Shown here: piece after piece, positions 12,101-23,700 of the stretch
Layout: each line of letters begins with the position of its first letter
Numbering within the stretch: position 1 is the first letter of the stretch
Assembly (NCBI RefSeq): GCF_964355755.1
Contig: NC_092673.1
Span: 28,339,001 to 28,403,000 of the forward strand
Direction: 5' to 3'
Source: Antedon mediterranea
Taxonomy: Eukaryota; Echinodermata; Crinoidea; Comatulida; Antedonidae
Length of the DNA: 64,000 nucleotides
Notes under the pieces: model-generated
Databases searched by the model: none
What the model was told of the DNA's origin: nothing
What the model saw: only the letters and a program-made list of their open reading frames with translations
Made by a program: the position numbers and the translations under genes

Positions 12101-15100
12101 AGCGGAATTTGCAATAGTAAAACCATCATGAAACTATCATCTTTTTTCAATTATTTTTCATCAATATCCAAGCTTGCTTCACCAGTTCATCTTTGTATTT
12201 TTTTCCTTCATATAATTTATCTAAAAAAAATCAATACATTTTTAGTATATCACTGACCGGTTTAGAATTCGTTCGATGTACACTATGTTAATATAATACC
12301 GTATATCCTCTAGTATAATCCCCCCACCCCTTCCACCCCTAAGAACAAGAAATTGAGCCAACTTTGGTGGGTGGGCTATACCCGGAGAAGCCTGGTTCAG
12401 GAAAAAAATATAATTGGTAATTAAGCATTTCTTTTAAAAACTCATCTGAACTGGCTAGAGAGAGGCTTACATCCAGTCACATCCTGGACTATACCCAGGG
12501 ATATGCCTGTTTGTGAAATCAGACATAAAGTAGGGGGTCGGATTAAACCCGAAGATATGCTTGTTTGTGAAATCGGACATAAAGTAGGGGGTTGGATTAC
12601 ACCCGGAGTGGGATAATACCTGAGGATATACGGTAAATGTTAATACAGTATGCTATGATGTATCCTGTCTCTCCTCAAAGCTAACTGCTGACCAAGAAAA
12701 GTTAAAACAATTGTTGGAAGCTCTCACAGCATTGCATGAAGATGAAGACGATGATGATGATTCAAGATTTGTAAGTACACTGATTCAAATATGGTAGTAA
12801 TGTGCCCAAATATGGTAGTGATGTACCCAAATATGGTGGTGATATGACATCATCGTGTCCATATTATGAGCACATATAGTTTGATAGTGTAGACAGAGCT
12901 TTATGAAGAGAAAGGACAGACAGACAGACAAGGATTTATTGATTGTTTTGTTGCTACATCTTAAACCTTAGAACCATACCTAGATCTCCAATTTGATATT
13001 TGATTCTGCTTTCACCAACATTTTTAATTTTAATAACTGTTTTTACTGCTTCTTTGTTTAAGAAACTTATTGAAGAATTAGGATTTTCAAATGAGGATGA
13101 AATATTGTTGGCTGTTGGCAAGCTGAAGGCATCCATTCGTAAAGCCAAAGATAAGATGAATGACACAGAGGTCAGTTACCATACCTGCACTAACCAGGTT
13201 CATTGGTTCATATAATCTGTTTGATTTTCTCACAATTAAGATGGTATACATTCAAACAACCAATAATAAGGAAAAATCGAAATAAAAATGATAAAAGTAA
13301 AACAGCCAGAAAAAAAAATGCAAGATGTTTTTCTATTAGACCTGTGAAGGGACGGATTACGACTTGCTAGGAATTTCTGATGAGAAATTGACGATGGAGA
13401 TGCAAGAGAAGAAGAAGCGCCAACAAGTGATGAAAACGATACAAGAGACGCTAACCAAGAGAGTGAAAGAAGAAGTTAGAAACAGGATGGAGGAAGGACT
13501 GAAACTATTAGAGGAAAACAGAGAAGAAGAGTTCCAAGAATGGTTACAAAATGTAAAATCTGTCAAGCAGGTAGGAATAAAAACTACTAACATTTTCTGG
13601 GAGTCTTAATAAATGAGCATTTATAACATGCTCTAAAGCTCTGTCTACTCTATTAAACTATAGTTGACAAAATAAAAGCTTAAAATCTGTCTACTATCAA
13701 ACTAGTTGACAAAATAGTGTGATGTGCCCAAATATGGTAGTGATATATCCAAGTTTTGAAATAAAATTCCTATTTTGGGACACACATTCAAGCTCATTGA
13801 TAATATTTTACCTACATTTACAATTTTTGTTATTATTCATATCAATATATAAAACAATTTTGTAGGAGATTGTGGATAAAAGGACCACAAGACATCAAAA
13901 AAGGAGCAAACAAGCAAAGCGAGGGACTTTGGAGGCGCAAGAAAGAATGAAAAGACTAGCCCAACTGGCTCAAGATAGTACGTATCAGAAGTATTTGTTT
14001 TGTTTTTCTACAATTTTCAGGACCGTTCTATGGTTACCACCAGGTAGGCTTGCTTCATCAACGCTTCTATGAATGGATGACTAGTTGGGAGCAGGAACGC
14101 TAGTAGACGAAACCCAGTTCCATTTTTTATTGCGATCATGCGGGAAATTAAGTATTTTAACTGCTTTATTCTAGCCTTGTATTTTGTATCGCAAACATAT
14201 GTGAATCACTTCGGCGAGTGTGTAGCAATTGTGTCATTTTGCGAAATTATTCCCTGTGTTAAGTAAATCGCTTTGTTTGTTTTTTGTTTTTTATCAGCTA
14301 AGAAGAAAGAAGATACATTTGGAATGAATGATGATGATTGGGACGTATACAAACAAGTTGTAAGAATTTATTTTGTTTCGTATTGCTCCCCATATTCGTA
14401 TGAAATTATTTTTTTTTTCAGTAATATGCTCTCTACTAAAATTATTTACTTCAATTGTTTTGATTCAGTAATACCAGTACTAAAATTATTTACTTACATT
14501 TTTTTAATTCAGTAATGCTCCCCATACTAAAATTACTTATTTCAATGCTCCCCAAAATACTGGTTTTTGATTATTTTTTCCTTTTTCATAATCAATAACA
14601 ATACTTTACAATATAGAATTAAATTTGTCATTATTTCTCAATGCTCCCTCGGTTTTCAGTTTACGCATCAATGGATCTTCTCGATGTTTCCTTGACAACT
14701 ATTTTAATGTTTTTTCAGAGTCGTGATGGTGATGACAGTGACTCCGAAGAAGAGCAGGAAAAACTAATGGAACTTGAACAGTTATTGCAAGATTTTGACC
14801 CTAGCTATGAAAAGTAAACAATTGTGTACACTTAACGATGTCTTGTCCCCCAAAAACATGAAAAATGAAAATTCAAAAATCAGACTTTAAATACGCCATG
14901 TTGCAGTATTAATAAAGTTATTCACTTCTGTAAAGAAAAACCAAAGAAAACAAATTATTTCACTTTTAAAAAGACAAAAGAAACAATTAATTTTAACCAA
15001 AAACAATTGTCTGACAGACAATTTAAGTATTTCTTACTTTAAATTACATTTTTTCGGCTAAATACATTTTTTTTTTCAGTTTTTGGTCAAAGTGAATAAC

Positions 15101-16234
15101 TATTATGTGCCATTAAAATGGCACGTTCAAAAAAAAATTTGAAAAAAATATTTTGTAGGGGGACAATATATCTTTAAGCACAAATGAGATAAAAGCTTTC
15201 AAAAATGGATATAGAATTTTAATTAATATAGCAAAATGTAAACAAATGGCATTGTTACTTTTTGGAAATAATTTAAAGGATTGGTAAAAATTGGACTGGG
15301 TTATTTATTCCTTTTTAATTAAATTTTTTTTTATTTCACAGGGAATCAAACATCTCCTCTAGTCATTTTAACCTGGCAGAGTACTATCAACTCCACCTTG
15401 GAACAGAAAGGATTCGAGCCCCAGAGATATTGTTCCAGCCTTCAATGATTGGCTTAGAACAAGGAGGCCTAGCAGAAACCCTTCAGTTTGTACTCAGTAA
15501 ATATAGCCCTGAGGTTCAGAACAGATTAGTTCAGGTTTGTAAAGCTCTGTCTACACTATCAAACTAGTTTGACAAAAAAAGTGTGATGTGCCCAAATAAG
15601 GTAGTGATATTCCCAAATATGGTAATGATACACCATCATTATGTCCATATATGGGCACATCACATTTTTTTGTTTGATAGTGTAGACAGTGCTTAATAGC
15701 ATTTTATACATTTTTAAAACTGTAGTTTTACCAATTTCATCTCTAAAATCTTGTTTTCTTGGAAGCCATTTCTTGATTTCTTTATGTAAAATGTTTCGAC
15801 TGTAATCTAAAGATTGTTTTCAACGTTTTCTATAGAATGTATTTATAACTGGTGGGAATATGTCATACCCAGGAATAGAGCAAAGAATCACAAAAGAATT
15901 GCTTGAGATGCGACCCTTTCAATCCACGTTTAATATACTAAAAGCTGGTAAGTAAATTTTTATTGTAACATATCAAACATTAAAAGAAAACCCCTATTCA
16001 AGGGTGACAAATGGTGCCAATTTTGACCAATGACAAGTAGTGTATCTGAAATTTGTACCATTTTTTTCTCTAGCCGATCCTGTTCTTGATCCATGGTATG
16101 GGGCCAAGAAGTGGGCTAGTGACTCTGATCAACTTATTTCTGGGAGTTGCTCAAGAGCAGAGTATGAAGAGAAAGGCATGGACTACCTTAAGGAACACAT
16201 TGCATCAAATATCTACTCTCCAAATTTGAAATGA
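9200..16234 (+). CDS. ACTR5: Actin-related protein 5 (INO80 chromatin-remodelling subunit)
   Basis: Nuclear actin-related protein; in other animals it joins the INO80 ATP-dependent nucleosome-remodelling complex. Fifteen coding exons: 9200-9305, 9894-10205, 10304-10399, 10913-11106, 11686-11802, 11956-12048, 12681-12770, 13063-13170, 13340-13570, 13866-13977, 14298-14359, 14719-14813, 15342-15534, 15836-15947 and 16074-16234. They give 693 codons plus stop with all phases consistent; vertebrate proteins are about 600 aa. Actin-fold landmarks are [16 protein letters not shown] near the N-terminus, [77 protein letters not shown] and the C-terminal [14 protein letters not shown] and KEHIASNIY. 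Between them lies the ARP5-specific insertion, highly charged and probably coiled-coil, with an acidic DEDDDDD stretch and a long lysine/glutamate helix. The ATG is 2 nt after a strong acceptor, so a 5' UTR intron (or trans-splicing) is likely. Introns hold MITE-1 copies and a 17-bp minisatellite. Confidence 0.93.
9329..9495. mobile_element. MITE-1 copy in ACTR5 intron 1
   Basis: AAGCTCTGTTCACACTATCA to GATAGTGTAGACAGAGCC, starting 23 bp after the 5' splice site at 9306. The core carries one extra, degenerate internal unit. Confidence 0.8.
9655..9800 (+). repeat. Possible non-LTR 3' UTR fragment in ACTR5 intron 1
   Basis: The stretch GACCCAATGGAAATAAG near 9698 matches GATCCCAATGGAAATAAG in the 3' UTR of the retrotransposon at 48721-50102, and both are followed by a GGYTATCCT motif. 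A GAATGAACTGAATAAAATGA tail follows. Probably a short 3' remnant of a related element. Confidence 0.35.
10515..10684 (+). repeat. 17-bp GC-rich minisatellite in ACTR5 intron 3
   Basis: About ten near-perfect copies of GGGGCCCCAGAGCTCAA in a strongly AT-rich region. Each unit contains two 6-bp palindromes (GGGCCC and GAGCTC). As 17 is not a multiple of 3, the array is open in several frames, producing spurious proline/glycine-rich frames that I do not call as genes. Confidence 0.95.
11247..11462 (-). repeat. tRNA-derived SINE, copy 1 (ACTR5 intron 4)
   Basis: Reading the reverse strand from 11462: GTGGAGCTGTAGCTTGGTGG then TTAACACG resembles a tRNA 5' half with box A, and GGTCCAGGGTTCAATCCTG resembles a box B. 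The 3' tail ends near CGCATCCAACAG (about 11247-11265). A second copy with the same head and tail is at 23221-23403. Confidence 0.65.
12780..12902. mobile_element. MITE-1 copy lacking its left arm, ACTR5 intron 7
   Basis: Three internal units of the form CCCAAATATGGTAGTGAT and an intact right end (GTTTGATAGTGTAGACAGAG). The left terminal repeat is missing, and the element starts about 9 bp after the 5' splice site at 12771. Confidence 0.75.
13635..13752. mobile_element. Partial, rearranged MITE-1 copy, ACTR5 intron 9
   Basis: Two left-type ends in tandem (AAAGCTCTGTCTACTCTATT, then a CTGTCTACTATCAAACTAG form), followed by TGTGATGTGCCCAAATATGG. No right end. It begins 64 bp after the 5' splice site at 13571. 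Confidence 0.65.
15541..15694. mobile_element. MITE-1 copy in ACTR5 intron 13
   Basis: Nearly full family consensus, AAAGCTCTGTCTACACTATC to GATAGTGTAGACAGTGCTT. It begins 6 bp after the 5' splice site at 15535 and makes up about half of the 301-bp intron. Confidence 0.85.
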
Positions 16235-16308
16235 TTGTAGTATTTAGTAAGGAACGTCAATCTACATACATCTTACCAGGAAAGAGTGAAATTATTAATT
16301 CACTCTAC

Positions 16309-16487
16309 CCTGAACTCAACTCCCCCAATACCAGACTCTGAAAACCGGAAACTCTCCCAATACAGACTTTCCTTGAAGTCTAAACATTCCTAAATTTATT
16401 TTTACAATTAGAAACACATTCCAATACCAGTCTTCCTGGAAAACCAGACATATTAGGTCAGGTATGTGTCTGGTATTGGGAGATTTT
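16309..16487. mobile_element. MITE-2 copy downstream of ACTR5
   Basis: Inverted arms AACTCYCCCAATACCAGACT and complement (GTCTGGTATTGGGAG), with a TTTATTTTTACAATTAGAAA interior as in other copies. The ends have decayed and no clear TA duplication remains. It probably lies in the ACTR5 3' UTR or downstream of it. Confidence 0.65.
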
Positions 16488-17052
16488 AATGCATTTACTA
16501 CAATAGTATCACACACAGGATATAATATGTCATGTTTTCCATAAGATTCAATTTATACATATGTCGAACAAACAAAATCGAGAGATCAAGAAGACGAGAG
16601 TTAAAAAATAACAAACATGCACACATTTATTGTCCCAAATGTCTTGCCATACCTATTTCTATATCTAGTTTTTCGTTTTGATATTACTATTAAGCACCAT
16701 TATCAATACTGCAATACACAGTATTTAATTCAATTATAGAAATTAAAGATCATATACAAAAATAAATTATAAAATACTGTACTTTTACATAAAATTGTGT
16801 TCAGATATGCATAGATTTTGTGAATTTAGCATAGTGGTAGAATTTCTTTAAGTAAACTCTTACTGTATTGCTGCCATGTGGTATAAATGTAAATCACCTT
16901 AAGTACAACTGGTAACAATTGTACTTAAACTTAAGTATTATTGCCTGGATGTGACTTTCCCAATGGTTTATCTTGTATCATGCTTTAAAACTCTAAATCT
17001 CCTATACATATTGTGTGTATACAGCTCTTCATTACATTGTGTCATCCTTTGT

Positions 17053-17196
17053 AAAGCTCTGTAAACACTATCAAACTTTATGCGACAAACAAAATGTGAT
17101 GTGCCCAAATATGGACATGATGATGTCATATCACTACCATGTTTGGGCACATCACTTTTTTTGACAAACTAGTTTAATAGTGTAAACAGAGCTTTA
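17053..17196. mobile_element. MITE-1 copy between ACTR5 and the reticulocalbin gene
   Basis: AAAGCTCTGTAAACACTATC to AATAGTGTAAACAGAGCTTT. It sits 35 bp past the stop codon of the reverse-strand reticulocalbin gene, so it is probably in that gene's 3' UTR. Confidence 0.8.
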
Positions 17197-17230
17197 ACAC
17201 ACCATCTGACTTGCTCTGCTCACAATATTT

Positions 17231-20186
17231 CTATAGCTCTTCATGTAATAAACTGTTCCCTGTTAAACCATGTCCATAATGAGTGACGCGGCTACCAGCG
17301 AACACATCGTAATGATTTAGAATTTCTTCCAAACTTAACTTTCCATCCATGTCATCGTCTGATTCTTTTAATAGATGCAAAGCCTAATAAAAATAATTAT
17401 AATTTTTTGAAAAATGTGCAAACCATAAATACTATAGTTCTGCTATTGATGGGTTTATGGGTGATACAGGTATCCTTATTATCCAAATATCTACTTTTAA
17501 ATTATTTATTTTAAAGAGTTTTTATTTTTAAAAGAATACAGTATTAGAGTATTAGACTTAAAAGAGTTAATCTCTTTCACCTCATCTACAGCATTATCTT
17601 TATATTTTGGTGAGACCCAAGCATAGATCTCGTCTCCCTTCAATACACCATCCTTATTTGTATCTAAAATGCTGTTAAATAATTCTGTTTCTTCTTTCAC
17701 CCATCCTGGGGGATTGCCATCATCTTAAAAAAAAAACAAGATAAATGTTGTAACCCTTGACAAAATACAAATATACAAGATTTTGTTTTCATTTTTAAAT
17801 ATATTTTTTGGTCAAATAATCAAGAAATTAATTACCTTGTTTATAGTAATCTCCAAGAAATTCTTCTAAATCAACTCCATTATTAATATTGTTGTCTAAA
17901 TCTAGTAACACTTGTTCTATGACGATATCCTAAGAAATTGTAGAGTATATTAGTTAAAAGAAGTTAATAGAGAGGTTTTGCAATCTTACGAATACGAAAA
18001 CGGATACGTCACGCACACGTATTCGTTTTCGTAAGCCATAAAAAAATCTGTTTCGCATGGCAACGAAATATCGAGGCGCGTCCAAAATATGACTGCAGTA
18101 AATTTGAGCGAAGCGAAGGTAAGTGTTGCTTGGTGCTTGGCTGCCTAGGCCTAGCGTGACATCAAAGCGAGTGAGTGAGGACTTTAAAAACTGCTATTTA
18201 TCAAAATTGACCTGGCATTTTAGTAAATTACTTTAGTAAATTACTTTCAATAAATCTATAATTATATCATAATCATGAATCATTCCTGATTCAAATGCAA
18301 AATGTGCAAAATAGATCAAAAACTATACTCGTTTTGTAGTTACGAATATGACTGGTGATATTCGTCAACACGAATACGCTTTACGAATATGAAATGGGGA
18401 TCAGCTCAAAAGTTTCACAAATGTGTGACGTATCCGGTTTCGTTATCGTATTCGTAAGGTTGCGAAACCTCCCTATTATTAGTTAATACAGACCTACAAC
18501 ATATCAACAACTAATTGTTAAAATAATAAATATACAAATCAGACTGTATGTATGATGTACCTTCATATGATCAGCAATTCGTGGGTTGTGAAACGGTAGA
18601 TATTCCTCCGTATTCAACACTCCATCACCGTCCATATCAGATGACTTAAACCGCTTCTCATTGCGGGAAATCTCCTGTAATTTAATAGTAGTAATAGTAA
18701 ATGTATTGAGAGCATTAGGAACCTTTTGATTTGCTAGGACGTATCATGTGTGCATTCCGCGACGCAGATTTTGCAGATTGTAGGTTTTCAAGCGACAAAT
18801 AATTACACAATATGTCTAGGTTGTTGAAAATGTGGGTATGCATGGCGCCATTTTTGTATTGTACCATTTTCTATCAAAATTAAAAATAAGGAATAACATA
18901 TTTTTGTCATTGTATTTTGTATTGTATGGTAATTAGTTCCTACATATAATATGTGATTACTATTTTATTCTACTCAAAACTTAAATTATGGATATGTGAA
19001 AACCAGATCCTATGTCCATAACTTATATTATGAATATGTCCATTAAGGACAAACCTTTTGGTACGATAATTCTGGTTTAAAATCCTCTCCTGGCACAAAG
19101 CCAAAAACAAATTCCAGGTACTCATCCCATGAAACCACGTTGTCTTTGTTCTTGTCCTGCATCTCAAATACTACTATGGATTCATCCCTATCAATCTTTT
19201 TGAACGACTCCATTAGCCATCTAACCATTTCATCTGAAACGAGGAGAATTTTAAATCTTATGACAATACTCTTAAGCTCTGTTTACACTATCAAACTAGT
19301 TTGACAAAAAAAGTGTGATGTGCCCAAATATGGTTGTGATATGCCCAAATATGGTAGTGATATGCCCAAATATGGTAAAGATCTGTCTACACTATCAAAC
19401 TTGATGTGAAAAAACATGTGCCATATATATGTACAAGATGTCATATCACTACCATATTTGTGCATTATACTGCCATATTTGGACATTTTATTTTTTAACT
19501 GCAAATTGAAAGTGTCACCTGTTGAAACAAAGCTATCATTGTTCTTGTCAATACTTTCTACTATCTTTGTCAGTTTATTTTTGCTTTCACTTTCTGTCAG
19601 ATCTTCAAAGGCTTTCGCAGCGTTCTGAGAAATTAATCAAATAAATATATTATCTCATTTATATCACAACTGGCAATTAACAGTTCCTACCACTACTAAT
19701 TATTTGGTAGTCAAATTGGGGCTTAATCTTCTATGCTTGCTGTCCAAGGACAACATAGCACAGGATATGCAGTAGAACGTCTATATAACAGCCCACAGAA
19801 TTAGTGAGTTTGTCCCTGAATAGGGGTGAGGGATTCTATTGTACTAGAAACACAAAATGTCACTTGGAGTCTACTGTATGTGTATCATAGATTCAGCATC
19901 TACATTATTTATTTACTTATTTATTTGATGATTGATGATATGATTGCTTTCTTGGTGCATGTCATATGTAATAAAAATGTTTATTTAAACTATATATTTC
20001 TTTGCTTCTTACTTCACCGCCAAGAAAAGCCTGATGATCGAACTCTACATTATGTACACCATTTGCCTGCTCGTGATCAGCCATATTGTTAGATTCAGCA
20101 TGTTTTCTGTCTGATTCCACTGTTACTATTAGTAGGCATATTGACGACACTACTACAAGCAAACTAAATCCATAAGAGTGTCCCAT
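17231..20186 (-). CDS. RCN2: Reticulocalbin-2-like (CREC family) EF-hand protein of the ER
   Basis: Low-affinity calcium-binding protein of the secretory pathway. Exons in coding order: 20186-20013, 19624-19519, 19233-19055, 18674-18561, 17929-17836, 17723-17581 and 17383-17231 (TAG). They give 320 residues; human RCN2 has about 317. The N-terminus is a signal peptide with hydrophobic core LLVVVSSICLLIV. A family FDHQAFLGG motif follows, then six EF-hand positions. Five have normal 12-residue loops: DKNNDSFVSTDE, DKNKDNVVSWDE, DMDGDGVLNTEE, DTNKDGVLKGDE and DDDMDGKLSLEE. The fourth, DLDNNINNGVDLEE, is two residues too long. The C-terminus HEEL is a variant ER-retrieval signal. The ATG is 6 nt after a strong 3' splice site, suggesting a 5' UTR intron. 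Promoter shared head-to-head with the SMYD3 gene. Another CREC member is possible, but the FLGDY and ALHLL motifs favour RCN2. Confidence 0.88.
17968..18475. mobile_element. MITE of the GAGGTTTCGCAA family, copy 2
   Basis: 508 bp in a reticulocalbin intron (between the exons at 18561-18674 and 17836-17929). Same ends and interior as the copy at 1428-1897; differs by small insertions, including an extra segment near 18045-18080. Confidence 0.75.
19272..19515. mobile_element. MITE-1 copy with extra internal units, reticulocalbin intron 2
   Basis: Begins TTAAGCTCTGTTTACACTAT, with several CCCAAATATGG units and a second left-type end embedded near 19382. The right part is decayed. It nearly fills the 285-bp intron, and its decayed end reaches the 5' splice site at 19518 (reverse strand). 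Confidence 0.7.
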
Positions 20187-20712
20187 TGAATACTATAAAC
20201 AGAAAAATACATTTTTATAAATTTCTTTGAGGAACTTTAGTTCCCATTAATTGTTCAAAATATATTGTATATAATTATTCTAATATAATTTAATTATCTG
20301 TGTTTACTTAGTCCTCAGTATAGTAGTATCAAAATTGTGGCAAACCAACAAAGGACTTCTGTAGATTTGTGCCTTCCTGTCTGCTTCCTTTATTGTATTG
20401 TACCTTCTTGTAAAAAGGAAATTTAAAACTCTCTGTGCAAATCTTGTTTACCTGATAATATAGCCTAATTAGTACTACTACTGTACTGTTCAAGTATTAG
20501 TTACTGTAATTAGTAATACTATAAATTATAATGTTATCAACAATTACAAATACATGTGATAATGATAAAAAGCAACATTTAAAAACTTTTACTTTTATTA
20601 TTCACACCACCACCAGAGAGAGGATTCTCTCATCTGTCCACTACTTACTTATGTAATTGGGCAAAAGTTATTAACTACCTGTCAACCTTTTGCTGTCAAC
20701 GAAATATTTAAG
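20187..20712. promoter_or_regulatory. Shared intergenic region between divergent reticulocalbin and SMYD3 genes
   Basis: Only 526 bp separate the two start codons, which face away from each other. The region is AT-rich, has no recognised repeat and must hold the 5' UTRs of both genes, so a bidirectional promoter is likely (inference). No TATA box or initiator can be assigned with confidence. Confidence 0.55.
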
Positions 20713-23700
20713 ATGGCTGCTGTCTCGCGTTTCGACGTGCGCATTGACAAAACAAGAGGAAAATGTGCTTTTGCTGCCTGTGATTTGATTCCTGGTGATG
20801 AAATTCTTACTGATGTTCCCTACGTGTTTTCCTTAAGACGTGCTCAACGTAGATGTGATTATTGTTGTTCATATAGGTAGATATTTGACCGCTTAAAATT
20901 CTAGCACTAGGCCTACTACCTATTACTGCACCAACAGTTCGCCGTCGGGAAGTCGTCTAGACAAGGTTTTTAAGTCACCTAGGCCTCCTACAAATCTTAT
21001 AACTATAGAGGGCGGAATTGTAATTTTCTTTAATGAATAATGAATACCTGCAGTGTTATATGTGCATAAAATAAACTTAATAAATAATATGTTTTCTTAT
21101 TTATTTTTTCAGTGACAAGCTCCTTCGTTGCTCTAAATGTAAACTACAAAGTTACTGTGATAGATCATGTCAGGTAATTGTATTTCATCTTCATTTCAAT
21201 TCTTCGATGATTGTGGACTCTATTTATTTAAAGTTTTGGACCCAAACCAATTTATTTGAGTGCTGTTTTTAAATTTTTTTAAACTTACAAGCTCCTCACT
21301 CCACCCTAAAAAACTAAATTAGGCCTAGACGAACATATTCACAACCTTTTTGCAGAAAAACAACTGCTAGTTAGCATATTATTATTATTATATTATGAAA
21401 CTATTCCATTATTCATACTTTTAATAAAGTTATTTATTTATACTTTAATAAAGTAAGTGGGAACATAACAACACACAAAATATAACATTAACAATTGAAC
21501 CTCATTTTTATTATATAATATTTTTGTAAATTTACTTGTATAATGTCTTTTATTCTGTGCTTCTTCAGAGATCTGCTTGGAAAGTGCACAAAGAGGAATG
21601 TAAGAATCTGCAGCGTGTAGGTAATAGACCATCACAAACCGTTCTACTGATGGCACGGCTTGTTCAAGTCGTAAAGGTACTGTGTAAGCCTCCAAGATAA
21701 GAAATGTAAACAGGGCTGAATCCAGGGGGGAAGCGCTAGGGTCGCACACTCCTGTTTTTGACAGCTAAAATGAAATTATGAACTACTTTTTGATGATACC
21801 ATACTATCTATTTTTTGACAGACTTTTAATATTGTAATATATTGTGTGCACCCGTTCCTACACCATCCCGGTTGACAAAAATTCTAATAAAATATCTAAA
21901 AACAACAATGATGAGAACAATAGCATGTTTTTATTGTTTTTTAGGCTGATTCGGGATACCAAAATGGTGGCTTTAACTTGCCTTGTGGTTTACATGAACT
22001 TCAATCAAGTAAGAATGCTGTTGTTTTTATAATTAAGCAATTTGTATAGCTTTTTAGCCAAGGCCTATTTCACTGGCTCCTCTGTAAACAAATTGATATT
22101 TTCATTTAAGACTAGTATATGCTCAAACCCAAAATATACTTTATATATATTGAATATAATATTTAATATTGGAGGTATAATTATTAACCACAAATTCTTC
22201 TTTTCTCAGATCATAAGCAGTTTAGTGAACGAGCTAGAGGGTTAGTGATAGATATTATGAGGTGCCTGGGAAATTACTTAGGAATTCAGAATGTGCCCAG
22301 CTATCCAGACATGCTTGAGCTGTTTGGTAGGGTTGCTTGTAACTCATTTAACATCTGTGATAAAGAAATGCAATCGATTGGTGTTGGACTCTACCTCAAG
22401 TAAGTACAACCCGTCCCTTGGAACAAGTTACATTATTACAGTGTAAAGGATCATGTCAAAATTTACTGTAGCTACTCTAGTAAATACATTTTGTTTAATC
22501 ATAAACCTGTTTAAGCTTTTTTTATGAATGATCATACAACTCACGACACTGTTTATATGACTGACTTCTAGTATACAAATAATGCACAAGTCAGCGTGCG
22601 TTAGTAGAGATGCGGCGCACTCGAGGTAATTTGTGTATTATAGTAAAAAAATAAAGGGCGCATGACTCATCTCAGCTCGTTCGATTGGCTACATCCTTGA
22701 ACAGATTCGGGAACAGATTTTTTTTTTCGTACACGAAAAAAAGTACTATTAAACGATCGTTTAATAGTGCGTACTATTGCATGCCATGTGACCCACATTC
22801 GTCCAATCAAATGACAGGAAGTTATTTAGGTGTTATATAATACAGAATATTTGTTTTTTTTGTCTGTCCTAAAGTACCTATAACTGATACTGGTTTGGAT
22901 TTATCCTAATACTGTTATTGTTATGTTTTATAACAGAGCAGCAATATTTAACCATAGTTGCAGTCCAAACTGTATTGCTGTATTTAATAGTACAACTCTT
23001 CATATGCGCGCTGTCAAGAATATCAAAAAAGGAGAAGAGGTAAAACTCAATTTTAAATACTGCTGTCAAAATATTTTGGAAATATATTTTAGAGTGAGAA
23101 TATAAAATATAACTAAGCAACTGGACTTATGTTATTTGAGTGACAAATCCAGTAAAGTGATTATTTTGCTACAGTATGTTTATTTTAAAAATTTTTTAAA
23201 TAGTATGTATAGTTTAATATTTCATACGCATCCACAGGACGGATAATGGATTTTATAATTCATTTTAAGTCTCATTTTAGGCTTATTAGGGAGTGGAGTT
23301 GAAAGGGTTGTGTGTTTAATCCTGGCACTAGTTCAAGATTGAACCCTGGACCTTGGGATTGGAAGGCAAGCATGTTAACCGACAAGCTACAGCTCCACTA
23401 TATTTTGTTTTTTGTAGCTCTTGGTCAGTTACATTGATTTGATGTATCCTACTGAAATCCGTCAACAAATGCTGCAAGATCAATATTTCTTTACATGTGA
23501 TTGTACAGCTTGCCAAGAACGTGTTAATGATGGACAGATGGGAAGTATTGTATGTCAGAAATGTTCCGGTCAGATTCTAAGGAAAAATAGTAAGTGTTTT
23601 AACCTACAAACTTAAATCTGTTTTTATTAGACAAATACAGGACAATTTAGTAGTCATCGTGATTGACCTTATTGACCTTGTCTATAAATATATAAATTAA

